From Hirundichthys speculiger (Eukaryota; Chordata; Actinopteri; Beloniformes; Exocoetidae), in NCBI GenBank assembly GCA_018398805.1, contig JAGFBZ010002028.1, forward strand, positions 1,178,501 through 1,242,500: a stretch of 64,000 nt of DNA, in the 5' to 3' direction. Position 1 is the first letter of the stretch. Every line of letters begins with the position of its first letter. The position numbers and the translations under genes are program-made. The notes below the pieces were generated by a model. That model ran no database searches. It was given only the letters and a program-made list of their open reading frames with translations, and had not been told where the DNA came from. Shown piece after piece: positions 24,201 to 33,573 of this stretch.

Positions 24201-27200
24201 TATGTTGAGTTCACAGATTAACTGCAGCTATAAACATGCACATAAGTATTGATATATGCTTGAGCTCCTATCTTAAGAATCACATGTGGATCTTCTGTCG
24301 ATTGAGAATCCAACTTTTTGTAAATAACGATTCCTTTTCGGTCTTTTTCAGACTTGGAGAAAGTTAGATTTCTGATCATGTTAACTGTAAATGTAAAGGA
24401 CAGATTTACAAGACAGTAGTGAGACTGTGGCTTGGAGACAGTAACAAGACCAAGATACAGGAAGTAGAGTTTAAGATGTTTAGATTCTCTTCAGGAGTGA
24501 TGAGGATGGGTGAGATTAAAAGCCAGGGTTAGACGTCTTGGAGATTGAGATGGTTTGGACACATGAAGAGAAATCTTAGTAAATGTAACAGTCGAAGGAT
24601 GCTGGAGATGAAGGTGTCAGCCAGGAGAAATGGATGCTTCTCTGGAGGTGGTGAAGAGGATACGCGGCAGGTCGGTGTAGCAGGACGATCTGAAGGGAAA
24701 AGCTCAGAGAAGAAGTTGTCGTGAAAATACACACAAAATTAGCAACCAGAATTCTTGATATGTGAGCGAAGTAGATGTTAAAAAAAAAGAAAGGCTGTTT
24801 CTTCTTCGGTCCTCCTACGCTCACACACACACCCGTACAAACAGCACCAGCGCAGGTTGATCTGCACTCCAAGGGGCCAGCTCCAAGTAAATAGATTGCT
24901 GGGCACATTGATTTTCTTTTTTTTTTTTTTTCCCCTCCCAGTGCCAGGCCTCGACCAGTAAGCCTGTTTGATTTGGTTGGCTGTTATCCTGCAAAGCCAC
25001 CCCACCCGCCCACCCCCACTTCTCAAACACACACATTGTGCACCTCTTCCTCAGTGCCGCCGGCAGCAGCATCAGCGCAGATCGATGCGCTGAGCTTTAG
25101 AGGAAACAAACTGAACCACATGATAAGACGCTGTAGTGGTGGAGAAGCTTCGAGATTATAGCCGCATTCTTCGGTTCATGCTGGGGGTTCTGGTGTGTGC
25201 GCTTGCGCTCCCAGGTGTGTGTACATGTGGATGCAGGTCTTTAGGGTCTCTTGGTGTGTGTGTGTGTGTGTGGGTATGTGTAACAGCGTTCTGGCGTTTG
25301 TGTGTTTTTCAGCCTTCGGGTGTCTGGGAGTGTGTTTGGTTGCGTGTGTGTGTGTGTGGCAGTGGGAGGGTCAGGTGCAGGGAGGTGTACGGTTTAGGCA
25401 CAAAGACGGGTTTAATTGACTGAGATGTGTGAGAGTGTGTGTGAAAGAGATACGAACTCTGCCCCCGTGAGCAGGCCTGCTCCTGAAATCTGTTGGGATC
25501 AATTCAGAGTCGTCGCCTTAATGTCGGCAGAGTCCTTCTCAAAGCAGGAGAATAGATTTTTGGCCTTAAACTCTTCCCACCAGGCTTCTCTTTCTCTGTT
25601 TCTAATTCTTTCGATCATGTTTGACTTCTCCCCCTGCTTTCACTCGATTCTTGCTTTCCTTCTCAGACCTTCAGCATCTCCTCGCTTAATCTTTTATTAC
25701 CTAATTGCCGCCTCGAATCTGGATACTTTGCTATCTTTTATTCCAAAACAATTTTGCAGTAGAATAATAATTAGACGTAGGATTAAACATTAAATCAAAG
25801 TGGAGCTTTCACGATATGTTGATGTCAAACTTTAAGACTATATTTAACTAAAAAGAACCTAAACCTGCCGTCAAACCTCAATTTACCTTTTTACCATCGA
25901 CCTGAATTGAGTTTAATCTGGCTGCACTAAGCTGCGGCGATCGATCATTAACTTAAAATTTATACCGGAGTGGGTTTCACTTTTAAAGCGGCTGCCTAAT
26001 TAAGTTCCTAGAAGAAAGTTCAGAGGCAGACTCATTTTGATTGAGCTTTATGATCCTGTTGAAGTTCTGCCAAGATAGTGATTTTGTGTGGAAACTGTTG
26101 TCTGTGCAGTGAAGAATTTGCAGCGGTGTTGCTAATGCTTGAACCAATGATGGCTCCTGAGGTTTTAATGCCACTGGATGTGTCTAGAGGGTGGACTTGT
26201 GTGGTCCATATAAGTCTACTATCTGTTGATCTGGGGACGGTGACAACCAAATCCTCTGACCCTCCAACCACCAGGTGTGACGTTTCTAAAACTCTTAATT
26301 TAATGAGACAAACTGTAAAGTACTCATATATGTTCAAGCGTTAAGGCTGCTGCTAAGTTCTTGAACACAATATATCTAAAGCAGTTGAGAATTTTATAAT
26401 GATGTAGGCAAACATTCTCATTTGTGTCCTGGAAGTGTTTTGCTTGTAATAAACAACCTTTTAAAGATGCTGAAAACTCCGTCTGTGTGCAGACTTGAAC
26501 CTGCTGGAGAAAAATATGTTTTTCTGAATACTTTCACTTTGATCAATTTTATCTGTCATCTTATTATCTATTATAATATAGGCAAGAGTCCTGAAATGCC
26601 TGTGTGGGACCAGCTATGTGGGATTCTCTCCGTCTGTCTCTGGTCGGCGGCACAGGAGCACCACAGGGGCCTGTACTCTCACCATTTCTCCTCACTCTAT
26701 ACGCCTCGTCTGTGAGGGTCGTCTGCAAAAGTACTCAGAGGACTCTGGGGTTGTGGGCTGCATCAGTGATGGACAAAAGAGGGAACTGGTGGAGCGCTTT
26801 GTGGCGTGGCTTCGGGAACAGTCACGTCATCTTAAATGTGAACAAAACAGAGATGACTGTGGATTTTTAGGAGGACCAGGGAAGAAATCACACAATATTT
26901 CCATTGTGGGAGGACAAGTGGAGGTGGTGAAGGAGTATAAATACCTCGGTATTTATCTGGACAGCAGACCGATGCTGTTTATAAGAAGGGACAGAGCAGA
27001 CTTTACTTCCTGGGGAAGATTAGGCCCTTCAGTGTTTGCAGAAGGATGTTGTATATCTTCTATAAGTCTGTCGTGGAGAGTGCAATCTCATCTGCTGGGG
27101 AGAGCAGCTTCAGAGCCAGCGACTGGGAAAAAGAACTGATAAAGACAGCTTGAACTGAATTGAGCTTATTATCTGTTATAAGAATATTTGAATAATTGTG

Positions 27201-30061
27201 GTGTGATGTGGTGTAGAGCTCCATCCTCTTAATACAAGCCACCGTCTTGCTGGTAACGTGAGTTACTTGTGATTCAGGTTGTAAAATAACTGATGATAAT
27301 GACAGTATAAAAATAACCAACTCCACATTGGATTTTTTTTTTCTATAATTCCTTTAGGGCACATGTGTCAACACGAGGCCCGTGGGCCAAATGTGGCCCG
27401 TCACGTCATTGTATGTGGCCCTCGAGAGCTTGGACATTATTGGCTTAAATTTTAAGACTTAAAATAAGCTTACACCGCTTTAAAGTGCATATTGACAATA
27501 AACTACATCTCCCATCATGCATTTCGTCGTTAACCACAACAATAACGGTTGCTGTGAGCAAGACAATTTTTCAGAACTGATGAACTTAAGAAAAACCTTT
27601 ACAAACTAACCCCAACATGTCCAAGAAAAGTGTCTTTTGTGTTATGAGGGGGGTGTCAGTTGTGAAAGAGTTTAATCTACGTAGGCATTTTGACAGCAAA
27701 CACGGAGCTAAGTATGCTAAATTTAGCCGCTTCCGCTTCTGAAACCAAGGTAATGGATACTCTCAGTGATGTTTACCATAAACCCTGAATTTAATATAAT
27801 AATAACTTAAATATTTGAAACTTGAATAATACAGAAACCGTTATTTAACAATATAAGGTGTAGTTTAATTTGTTTTGATTTTCATTGCATTTTGTTACAT
27901 TCATGTGCCCTTCGAGGGCAACCATGATGCTGATATGGCCCTCAGTGAAAATGAGTATAACACCCCGGCTTTAGAGTTATGATTACAGATTCACTCCACC
28001 TCAGAATTTGAGTTATTAATTTACCAGAAAAGAAGAGACCAGTTTCAGATTCATCTTTGGCTGGATGCACCTCTCCTGTAGTTTTCTCCTCTTGTTCTGA
28101 CTTCCTCACAGAAATGCACGTTTAATTAATTAATTTATTATTATTAATTATTATATTATTATATTATTATATAATTAATTAATTTAGTACCTCCTAATTT
28201 GCCTTAGATGTGCGTGCACATATGGTCACCTGCCTCTATGATGGTGGAGCGTGGAAAGCTAATAGATTGATGAGCACGTTGCTGTCCTTAGAAATTAGCA
28301 CATCTCCAAGGCTGCTGCATTTCAGCTAAACTAACCGATAGAGGAAGTTTTTCACTCGCATTGAGGAAACTCTTTTGCCAACTGCTTGAAAAGTGTAATA
28401 AACCACCTACTCTCAGCCCCCCTCCCAAAGTTGTCACAAAAAGTTAAGTAATTTAAGAGCGTGTATCTCCCATTATTCCCCGGGGCATTTTTAACCTAAT
28501 TTCTATGTTCTCCGTGAGGCAGGCTAGCATGCGCTCCCTGATTAAGCCCCCCTACATCTGTCCATTATGTAGGTCATTTAGTTGATTTATACGGCCGCAC
28601 CTGAAAACGTGGGGCGGTGATGGATCACGGAGGGTCAGAGTTCACCGTCATTGATTGGACGCAGATATCGTTTTCAGCACCTGCTCTCTTCAGCTCCTCC
28701 CAGTCGCAGGGTCTTACATCCATCTCAGCATTTTTAAGCCTCAGAAAGAGGCTGTTTTCCTGCAGCCTGCTTTCATTATTTCCTCGACTTTTACCTTCTG
28801 TGTGCTTTGCAGCGAGTCCTTTATTTTCTTTTATTGTGAAGTGCACGGCAGAAGAGTCCCTGCCATGCAGAGATTACTTTAATATGAATTGTGTCTGCGT
28901 GTCTGTGACTGTGTGTCTCTGTGTTTGTGCTGCAAAGTAATAATTTAGGTCACTCTCGTACACGGGGAAATACAGAGCTTTACTTAAGACATAAAATCAG
29001 TTCAGAAAAATTACATTTAACATAGATGGATGGTTTGGGGGAAGCAGTGCAATCACAGGTTGTTTTTAGCAATTTGGAGTAGCAGCAGATAACATCTGAG
29101 AGCGTTCGGTGTCCTGAGAGACTCATCTCCTGGCTGTTTTTTTTTTTTTTTTTTTCATTTTCCTTTCAGCTGAATGAGATGATCCGAGCTCCGGTGGAAG
29201 GAGACTTCTGGCAGGTCGACCACATCCGGCCGGTCTACAGCGGAGGAGGACAGTGCTCCCTGGACAACCTGCAGACGCTCTGCACCGTCTGCCACAAAGC
29301 CGTACGTACGCGCTCCGCATCGCCGCACCTGCGACGACCACAACAGAGGCTTGAGGGGGGGGGGAAGCAATTTGTCTGACATTTAAGTTACAGCGGTGGA
29401 CGGGCCTCTTCTTCATCCCGGCGCAGAAAAGAAAATCTCATCAGTCTTGTTGAGAATCACGTGTGGTGGCAGTAATGCGATACACGATCAAACGCATTGA
29501 TCAAAAGTCATATCAAAGCTATATATTCTCTGTAATAAAATCACAAGATTTGGCCGCATGACATATTGATAGATAGCATTTGTTAGAAAAGGCTGTGTGT
29601 CCTGAGAGCATCTTTCTGTCTTGAACTTCTTCACTTGATATTTCGTGAAGACAGAAAATCTGGGGGAGGGGGCGGGGGGGTTAAAAATACAGCACAGCTT
29701 TCATTGTAACCGAAAACCTGCTTTGCTTTCCCACCAGAGAGCATTTTATTCAGAGTGGGTGTCAGTTTGGAAGGAAACGCTCCGTATGGAGACGAACGTG
29801 AACTGGCGTGTAGCGCTGGGCCGTCTGATAAGGAGATCCTCTCGCCGTTGATGCCACCGCTCAGACATTTAAATATAGAGATGCTAAACACACGGATCTC
29901 ACTTTTTTCTTGCAGATTTAACCCCTCTCATGTCATGTTTCTTTTTTTTTTTTCCTCCACAGCGGACGGCTCAGCAAGCTAAAGAACGGAGCCGGATGAG
30001 GAAGAGCGCCGCCGCCTCCAAGGTTGCAACAGACATCAGCAAGTTCTTCATCAGGAAATGA
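3185..30061 (+). CDS. zranb3: zranb3 (3' part): DNA annealing helicase and endonuclease, exons joined
   Basis: ZRANB3 is a SNF2-family protein that binds polyubiquitinated PCNA, remodels stalled replication forks and cuts branched DNA with a C-terminal HNH nuclease. Seven exons lie here: 3185-3289, 7615-7757, 17535-17675, 22058-22216, 22560-22752, 29170-29301 and 29963-30061. Their phases (0, 2, 2, 2, 0, 0) join without a break into 323 codons ending in TGA. The product runs from the substrate-recognition region (SFIPLDIKL, VQEWSSLAAMKQ) through VALASMDKA, a Cys cluster (LCLSCQQACP, RFCSHRCQEEF), then GVCQHCGL and the HNH core FWQVDHIRPVY / LDNLQTLCTVCHK, to the tail DISKFFIRK. These blocks match the vertebrate protein in order. 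The helicase, PIP-box and NZF parts are expected upstream of the window. Introns are full of transposon remains. Confidence 0.93.
4623..5606. mobile_element. hAT-like DNA transposon, non-autonomous
   Basis: The ends are imperfect inverted repeats: CAGGGTTATAATAG on the left against CAAAGGTTATTATCG read inward from the right. The flanks are TTCCTTTA (4615-4622) and TTCCTTTC (5607-5614), a 7/8 match to the 8-bp target duplication typical of hAT. Between about 5130 and 5280 the minus strand, in two frames, reads IWDFFDYD.. and KGKKPTNLKVHLESSHKK. This is a decayed BED-type zinc finger as found at the N-terminus of hAT transposases. Both ends are rich in TTAGTTTT-like repeats, and a 25-T run is at 5324-5348. 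Confidence 0.7.
5031..5140. repeat. tandem duplication, two 54-55 bp units
   Basis: Units starting at 5031 and 5085 share CTTTCCAGGGGGCTAGCTT, then GCTTATCCAG and TAGTCTTGGTT, with only a few substitutions. Each unit also contains GCTAGCTTAGGCTAGCTT, a shorter internal repeat. The array is inside the hAT element and next to its BED-finger remnant. Confidence 0.8.
7615..7757 (+). CDS. zranb3: zranb3 exon, VQEWSSLAAMKQ block
   Basis: The exon has 143 bp, starting in phase 0 and ending two bases into a codon. It encodes VLKFVQEWSSLAAMKQKLLR and ends AQRPHSSTK plus a split Arg. The acceptor follows a long CT/TTTC pyrimidine tract (..ttcttctggcag) and the donor is gtcagg. The V-EWSSL-AMKQ block is characteristic of ZRANB3 and directly follows the previous exon in the family. 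Confidence 0.92.
9377..10219. mobile_element. hAT DNA transposon with perfect 8-bp target duplication
   Basis: The element proper is 9385-10211 (827 bp). The 8-bp duplication ATTATAAG is exact at 9377-9384 and 10212-10219. The terminal inverted repeat TAGTGCTGGGC is exact over 11 bp, with further similarity inward (ATATCGG-like). The plus strand at 9542-9820 is open for 92 codons and contains VVWKLFGFKKDD and IICKCCRAKV, the first half of a BED zinc finger with its CxxC pair. The His ligands are missing, because the frame runs into a fold-back palindrome (9735-9795). It is a non-autonomous deletion derivative. Confidence 0.9.
9735..9795. repeat. 22-bp inverted repeat (fold-back) inside hAT element
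   Basis: The arms 9735-9756 and 9774-9795 are inverted copies with one mismatch, separated by 17 bp. The left arm CTAAAGTTGTAGCCGCGAG is coding in the BED finger frame, so the right arm is an inverted copy of transposase coding sequence. Confidence 0.9.
10730..10815. repeat. GC-rich minisatellite, CTCCTGCAGCGGCG units
   Basis: The motif CTCCTGCAGCGGCG recurs at about 15-18 bp spacing near 10785-10815, preceded by related CTGCAGCGGCGG and GCCCGGCTGGAAGCCTGG units. Both strands are open for 70-85 codons here, which is expected from the composition. No protein family is recognised. Confidence 0.55.
12664..12689. repeat. palindrome with embedded TGACGTCA core
   Basis: AACCTATG (12664-12671) and CATAGGTT (12682-12689) are perfect inverted arms around TGACGTCA (12672-12679), the consensus cAMP-response element. 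The surrounding text (tggacaaacctatgtgacgtca, then gcatggcg) resembles a dispersed fish repeat, so this is more likely repeat-borne than a dedicated regulatory site. Confidence 0.5.
13362..13853. mobile_element. MITE with about 47-bp terminal inverted repeats
   Basis: The left end GCCCCTTTTCCATTAGTACC is mirrored by the right end, which reads inward GGCCCTTTTCCACTAGTACC. The similarity continues through CTACTCGG/CTACTTGG and the tract GCGGCTCGACTCGACTCGG for roughly 47 bp with about five mismatches. The dinucleotide AT flanks both sides (13360-13361 and 13854-13855), compatible with a 2-bp target duplication. There is no credible transposase frame inside. The superfamily is not assigned. Confidence 0.8.
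14050..14975 (-). mobile_element. LINE reverse transcriptase fragment, antisense
   Basis: Minus-strand frames from 14962 down to 14289 read in order as a non-LTR retrotransposon protein: STGDVIRRWKEY, DDVGLSWLTRLCNI, PLFLRRGIRGV (altered FKKGD region), ASGKVYAGLLEKR, FCPGCGTLDQIYTL, VHICFVDLEKAFDCVPRG, YGVLGPLLRAVQSLY and VRVGLRQGCPLSPIMF. LEKAFD is reverse transcriptase motif A and LRQGCPLSP the following conserved block. Frame changes between these blocks show decay. Below about 14290 the sequence still resembles the same element without a clean frame. The FADD catalytic block is not seen intact. Confidence 0.8.
15001..15080 (+). mobile_element. Tc1-like transposase scrap
   Basis: The plus strand reads VLELPSLSPDFSPI, resembling the WPSQSPDLNPIE block around the catalytic residue of Tc1/mariner transposases. 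Only this short block is recognisable and the flanks are decayed. Confidence 0.4.
17535..17675 (+). CDS. zranb3: zranb3 exon, VALASMDKA block
   Basis: The exon has 141 bp, taking one base to finish the split Arg and ending with another split Arg. It encodes YLSRDEVALASMDKARQEGG and then VRHVTKEKLPARRSSAS to PLTPAAAE. The acceptor is ..gtttcccag and the donor gttggtg. The x-EDVAVASMDK-like block and VTKE match the vertebrate family. The C-terminal half (ARRSSASPLTPAAAE) is low-complexity and poorly conserved. Confidence 0.9.
18985..19430. mobile_element. hAT-like element remnant with ATCGATA-rich ends
   Basis: The left end ctagggctgtagcgatacac is followed by repeated cgatacgatac tracts. The right side has the matching inverted style (aatatcgatatatatcgcagaatcgataaaatcgc). 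TAGGGCTG.. ends with internal ATCGATA palindromes are typical of short fish hAT elements. The right terminal repeat is eroded, no target duplication is visible, and no coding remnant is seen. Confidence 0.55.
21140..21440. other. GC-rich island open on both strands, unrecognised
   Basis: A 300-bp block is much richer in G and C than the surrounding intron. The plus strand is open for 99 codons (Gly/Arg/Glu/Ala-rich, 21143-21442) and the minus strand for 136 codons (Pro/Arg/Leu/Ser-rich, 21434-21024). No domain is recognised. The minus product has a Pro/Arg-rich start and a hydrophobic Cys/Phe-rich end, as in some fish retroelement debris. Composition alone can explain the open frames. Confidence 0.35.
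22058..22216 (+). CDS. zranb3: zranb3 exon, first Cys cluster before HNH
   Basis: The exon has 159 bp, beginning and ending inside Arg codons. It encodes QVGQSCQMADEQPSSEPGYL, then QALDSEGVPLCLSCQQACP and WDTRFCSHR. The Cys residues (LCLSCQQAC, FC..) match the metal-ligand-like cluster that precedes the HNH domain in ZRANB3. A second AG (ggcag, four bases downstream) could serve as acceptor but would shift the frame away from the family sequence, so 22058 was chosen. Confidence 0.92.
22470..22507 (+). repeat. poly-G tract with one T (38 bp)
   Basis: There are 29 consecutive G, one T at 22499, then 8 more G. It sits in the 343-bp intron 22217-22559, 52 bp upstream of the acceptor of the next zranb3 exon, on the transcribed-sense strand. 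Confidence 0.95.
22560..22752 (+). CDS. zranb3: zranb3 exon, N-terminal part of HNH region
   Basis: The exon has 193 bp: one base completes the split Arg and 64 codons follow, ending in phase 0. It starts CQEEFQLRSSQTYMRSRVLE, continues VERGVCQHCGLHAHDLFLR and ends WLAQLSVKQ. GVCQHC supplies the CxxC that pairs with the later CTVCH to hold the HNH fold. The acceptor is ..cactcacag and the donor gtcgga. Confidence 0.93.
23025..23438. mobile_element. hAT-like MITE with 8-bp target duplication
   Basis: CTCTACTG is repeated exactly at 23025-23032 and 23431-23438, enclosing 398 bp. The left end CAGTGGTCCTTAACC mirrors the right end, which reads inward TGGTTCTTAACC. The right end appears to have lost the terminal CAG. 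No coding remnant is recognised. The ends are of the Charlie-like hAT type common in fish. Confidence 0.75.
24385..24735 (+). mobile_element. RTE-like (Rex3-type) LINE ORF2 C-terminus
   Basis: The plus strand reads GQIYKTVVRLWLGDS, EVEFKMFRFSSGVMRMGEIK, a stop, then LRWFGHMKRN and RRMLEMKV, in the order seen in the C-terminal part of RTE-clade LINE proteins (TVVRP-LYG-ET, KMLRF-GVTR-D-IR, LRW-GHV-R, RRML). Stops and small gaps show decay. The 5' limit is approximate. Confidence 0.7.
26590..27140 (+). mobile_element. LINE reverse transcriptase fragment
   Basis: Frames on the plus strand give STGACTLTISPHS / QEHHRGLYSHHF (decayed PQGTVLSPFLF block), LQKYSEDSGVVGCISDGQK (altered YADD-like block), ELVERFVAWLREQSRHLKCE, then EVVKEYKYLGIYLDSRP and FTSWGRLGPSVFAEGCCISS. 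This order (palm motif, NVNKTK, YKYLG) is that of fish CR1/L2-type non-LTR reverse transcriptases. Frames shift at least twice. The 48 kb copy of a LINE 3' end may be of the same family. Confidence 0.75.
27352..27974. mobile_element. hAT-like element with transposase zinc-finger remnant
   Basis: The ends are ggcacatgtgtcaacacgag on the left and atgagtataacaccccgg on the right. They form an imperfect inverted repeat of the GGGTGTCAAACTCA type common in vertebrate hAT elements. CTTTAG flanks both sides (27352-27357 and 27969-27974), possibly the core of an 8-bp duplication. At about 27613-27735 the plus strand reads MSKKSVFCVMRGVSVVKEFN, then LRRHFDSKHGAKYAKF. This resembles the N-terminal zinc finger of SPIN/DOC-type hAT transposases, with the first Cys pair partly lost. 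Confidence 0.65.
28121..28186. repeat. AT-rich simple repeat (TTAAT/TTATTA)
   Basis: Alternating TTAAT, TTATTA and TATTA units run for about 66 bp. This is a low-complexity microsatellite. Confidence 0.9.
29170..29301 (+). CDS. zranb3: zranb3 exon, HNH nuclease core
   Basis: The exon has 44 codons, phase 0 at both ends. It encodes LNEMIRAPVEGDFWQVDHIR and then PVYSGGGQCSLDNLQTLCTV to CHKA. The catalytic signature is visible: Asp-His in QVDHI, Asn in SLDNL and the last His in VCHK, with CxxC-type metal ligands (CTVC). All HNH residues expected for activity are present. The acceptor lies after a 21-T tract (..tttcctttcag). Confidence 0.96.
29963..30061 (+). CDS. zranb3: zranb3 last exon, PCNA-contact tail
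   Basis: The exon has 32 codons plus TGA. It encodes RTAQQAKERSRMRKSAAASK and ends VATDISKFFIRK. RTAQQAKERS continues the HNH helix. The last residues occupy the place of the APIM motif that binds PCNA in mammals; here the five residues are KFFIR. The stop codon TGA is at 30059-30061. Confidence 0.95.
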   Translation, partial: RTAQQAKERSRMRKSAAASKVATDISKFFIRK

Positions 30062-30244
30062 AAAGACGTAACAGTTTAGTGGTGTCGACACGTATGAATC
30101 AGATTGTCTGACCCGTCAGGCTCCGGGGAAATATTCCTGCCTGGACTTTCTGATGATGTCACTGGCGTCCTGCTGGTCCCCATTACAGCAGAAGATACCA
30201 GTTGAAAAGACTTGCCTGCGAATTTTTTTTTTTTAATAAATAAA
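30062..30244 (+). promoter_or_regulatory. zranb3: zranb3 3' UTR with polyadenylation signals
   Basis: Two overlapping AATAAA hexamers lie at 30235-30240 and 30239-30244, about 175 bases after the stop codon and directly after a T-run. They are the first good signals and suggest a short 3' UTR. Confidence 0.7.
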
Positions 30245-32794
30245 CGGTGACGACTACATCAAATGCAAATTCAGCCAACTCCCCAGTCGTCCCCAAACAG
30301 TCACGGGTGCAGTCGGTTTGATTTATGACGGCCCGTTTGTGCTCAAGGCTGAAGTGGAGCAGGTTGCTTGGAGAGATGCTGCTATTTTAAGATTTTGCAA
30401 ACTTGGTAGAAAGACTTGGAAAGAAGAAGGTGAGATGAAAAGGAGGGTGGGGGGGAGAAAGCCAGGTGTCCTCAATGGTGCACCTCAACACGTGGCGCCT
30501 TGTAAATCTTTTTTGATGGATGGATGAGTGCTCCTGAGCGAAATAAAACCGTATTTCATCTTTTTTTTTTTTGTTGTTGTTGTTGTTGTTGTCATATTGT
30601 GTTCCTGTGGCGCTTTAAGCACAGTTTGGAATCTAAATACACCACAAAGTTGGACGCTCCGACAAGCTGGCGTATCATTTCATTGCCTCAAGTCAGGAAC
30701 ATTATCGTCCATGTATTGCATCCTCTTCAGCTGTGCTTGATGATCTGAGCAGAGGGAATGTGTATGGGCTATGTTTAGAGAGACAGAGAGCAGAGTTACT
30801 ATGGAAACAAGGCTTCAGGTTCAGCCACGTCGGGAATATTGAATCTGGTTTTTCTTTTTTTTTTTTTTTGTGAGAGAGAGAGAGTTACACAATGAGCCAG
30901 ACATCAGAAACTCCAATCAATATCAGCAGGCTCCTGAGAAAACGAGGCCCTCGCATTCCTCCGCAGCACAATTTCACTTCCTGTCTTCGCGCCGAGGCTC
31001 CATCATTGACTCTGCAGATGTCGCCGTGTCACAGTTTGTCTGTCAGCCGTGTCAAACTCCTAACTCAGCGATTTCTCCCATCGTTGGAAAGTTTAAGATT
31101 CTTCTGACAGCCCCAACTTCTCTCGGCCTATCAGCGCGATCGCCTCACCGTTAAAAAATAAAACTCACACGTAGGCGTGTGTGTCGGTGTGTGTGTGTAT
31201 TTTCCCTACGGCTGCTCCAGGTCTCCACTTAATAAGACCGTTGTTCCTCTCCTGTCCAAACCGACAAGCGTGGTGAGTAATGAACATCTCCCATGCAACC
31301 CTCCCAACAACAGCAGGTTTCAGTGTCAGTCCCTGTCAGCAGCCAATGACTCTGATCTGCTGTTTTATTACACCCAAAAGGTGTGTGTGCATATGTGTGT
31401 GAGTAGTGAGAAAGTGAAGCTTGCTGTGTGTCTTGCAGGGGGAAAAAAGTATATATTGTAGGAGAGAGGAAGTTTTATGTAAGTGTGTTTTGTCAGAGGA
31501 AGCCATAATGAGGCAGCGGCCCCATGGCATGCTGGGTAAAGACCAGCGCCTCGTCCACGTGACGCTGTTTGCGCTGAAAAACAGCCCAAAGGAGAAACAT
31601 TAGACCCGCAGGTGACGACTGTAATAAAGACGGACACAAACACAGACGGGCGGCCGCCGAGATTCGTCTGTTTGCCGTCTCGCACACCAATCCTTCCCAA
31701 ACCAAACTCCTCCATCACATAAAATCAACACCTCTGCTCCACAACCGCCGCCGCCGAGACTTTTTCCCCCTCGGGTTCCATAGCAACAGCACATACAGTG
31801 CACGGTGAATGTCACGTAGCTAAAATTAGCCGCGCCAATATCTGGCGGAAATAACTATATGTAATTAGAAAGTGGCAAAGATAAGACGGTGGAAAAATTC
31901 ATCGGCGGAGGCGACTGGAGCTAAAATGAAGAAGAACAGCGGTGAGCCGCCGCCTCATCTGGCTTTAAAGAGTCAGTTCAGGTGAGACCTGAAGCTAAAG
32001 GAGTCCACCCAAACAAACATGGCGTAGGTCCAAGTGTTGTGTCTATCAGAGGCCCTGGTTCCTCTCTGGTCACAGAGCTGCTCACTTGTTTTCATACCAA
32101 AAACTTTATAACAGAATATTAGTTTATGTTCAGTAAATAATGACGCAGTAGTAGTGTCTCATATCTGAGATTATATTTATCTCATTTTAAGAGCTCATAA
32201 GAACCAGATGAAACCTGAAACCCTGAAATTGTTACATTTTTTTTTTTCACATAGCTCCAGTGTTGCAGGCATTTGCATTGATTACTAGTTAAAGAATGTA
32301 TAACACAACGCTGGTGTCGACTCAGATAAAAGGCCTTGATTTAAGCCTTTAGGAGAACACAAACCTAATTTGACCTTGAAGTAGTTTCATTTCCTTCAGA
32401 GGAAGGTTTTGTTAGTGAAGCATCACCCCAGCTGTTCCAGAAGCGCTCCTGTGTAAATCATTAAACACAAAACTTGGTCACATCAGCATGCTTGCTTGTT
32501 TGTTTAGATCCTGTGATGGACCTGGAGACCTGGCTGGGGTTGGAGCTCCGCTTTACTCCCACAGACAGCTGGGATAGGATGGACTCCGGCAGACCCTGAA
32601 TAGGGAGCAGCTGATGTAGGTGATGGATGGTTATGTTCTGGTACCTGGGTGACGCACACAGTTTCCTATATGGAACCAGTGGACAGTCCCACCTGGGACT
32701 TATGTAACATCACATCTCTGTTTTATGATCAGAAAGAAGAGGAAGAAACCAGTTTCACTCAACACTTTCAACCACATGGTTTTTACTGGTGAAA

Positions 32795-33173
32795 ATGGTC
32801 CCCAGAACAAAGGCCCAATTTGAAATGTGAAAAATCTCTGCAGCCCAACCCAAACCTTTAAACACCACTTTGATCAACTTACAAGACTAGAAGCTACATT
32901 CCAATATTAATGTAAGGGGTCAACAAATAAGGTGACACTTGTCATGTTAAATTAAGATTACAGTAGAATAACACTCAATTGGTTTGTTTTATTATTCCTA
33001 AATAATGTTTAATTCATGCAATAAATTTTTACAGTAATTTAAAAACATTTTTTTTTTTTTTAAATTGAGGATTTAACATATTTGTTTGTTTTTAATGACC
33101 TCTCACGGCCCACCTGCAGTACCTCTACATGGCCCACCAGGGGGCCGCGGCCCACACTTTGGGAATCACTGCC
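32795..33173. mobile_element. hAT (Charlie-like) MITE, copy A
   Basis: This copy is nearly the same as 48613-48991: both share AGGGGTCAACAAATAAGGTG, GACACTTGTCAT and TTTAATGACCTCTCACGGCC, and both end GGGCCGCGGCCCACACTTTG followed by a-atcactg. The right end has the hAT-type inverted terminus. The left end is eroded (gaaaatggtccccagaaca), so the start is approximate. Confidence 0.75.
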
Positions 33174-33573
33174 TCAAGATCATTACATCAATACTATGAA
33201 CAAAATCAAAAATAGTTTTCCATTGAAAAACTACTGGCAAGCCTCTCAAACATTTTCATAAAGCTATCAAACAAACCTATTTGATATCTCACATCAACTT
33301 AAATAGGTGCATTACTTGACTGATATATAAAAAAAATAAAGGCTACTTGAACTGATGGAAACACATGCATCAAAATTACAAACTGAAATGGATTAACATT
33401 TAAAGGATTTTGACTTGTGGTTCCATTTAAATTAATACCTTTAATTAAAGCAAATGAGGTTAAGTGATTTTTTTTGTTTTTTTTTTTTATCTCATGGAAG
33501 CTTTAGATGAGAGAGATGAAGGAGAGGGGAGGGGAGACTGCCGCTGGCTTGCGCACGTTAGCATTAGCTCGCG

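Larger units (their letters stand above)
22753..29169 (+). other. zranb3 intron (6.4 kb)
   Basis: The intron holds a hAT-like element (23033-23430), an RTE-like LINE tail (about 24385-24735), GT runs near 25253-25272, a LINE reverse transcriptase fragment (about 26590-27140), a hAT-like element (27358-27968) and an AT-rich simple repeat (28121-28186). The stretch 28200-28620 is repeat-free and looks relatively unique. Nothing else is recognised. Confidence 0.6.
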
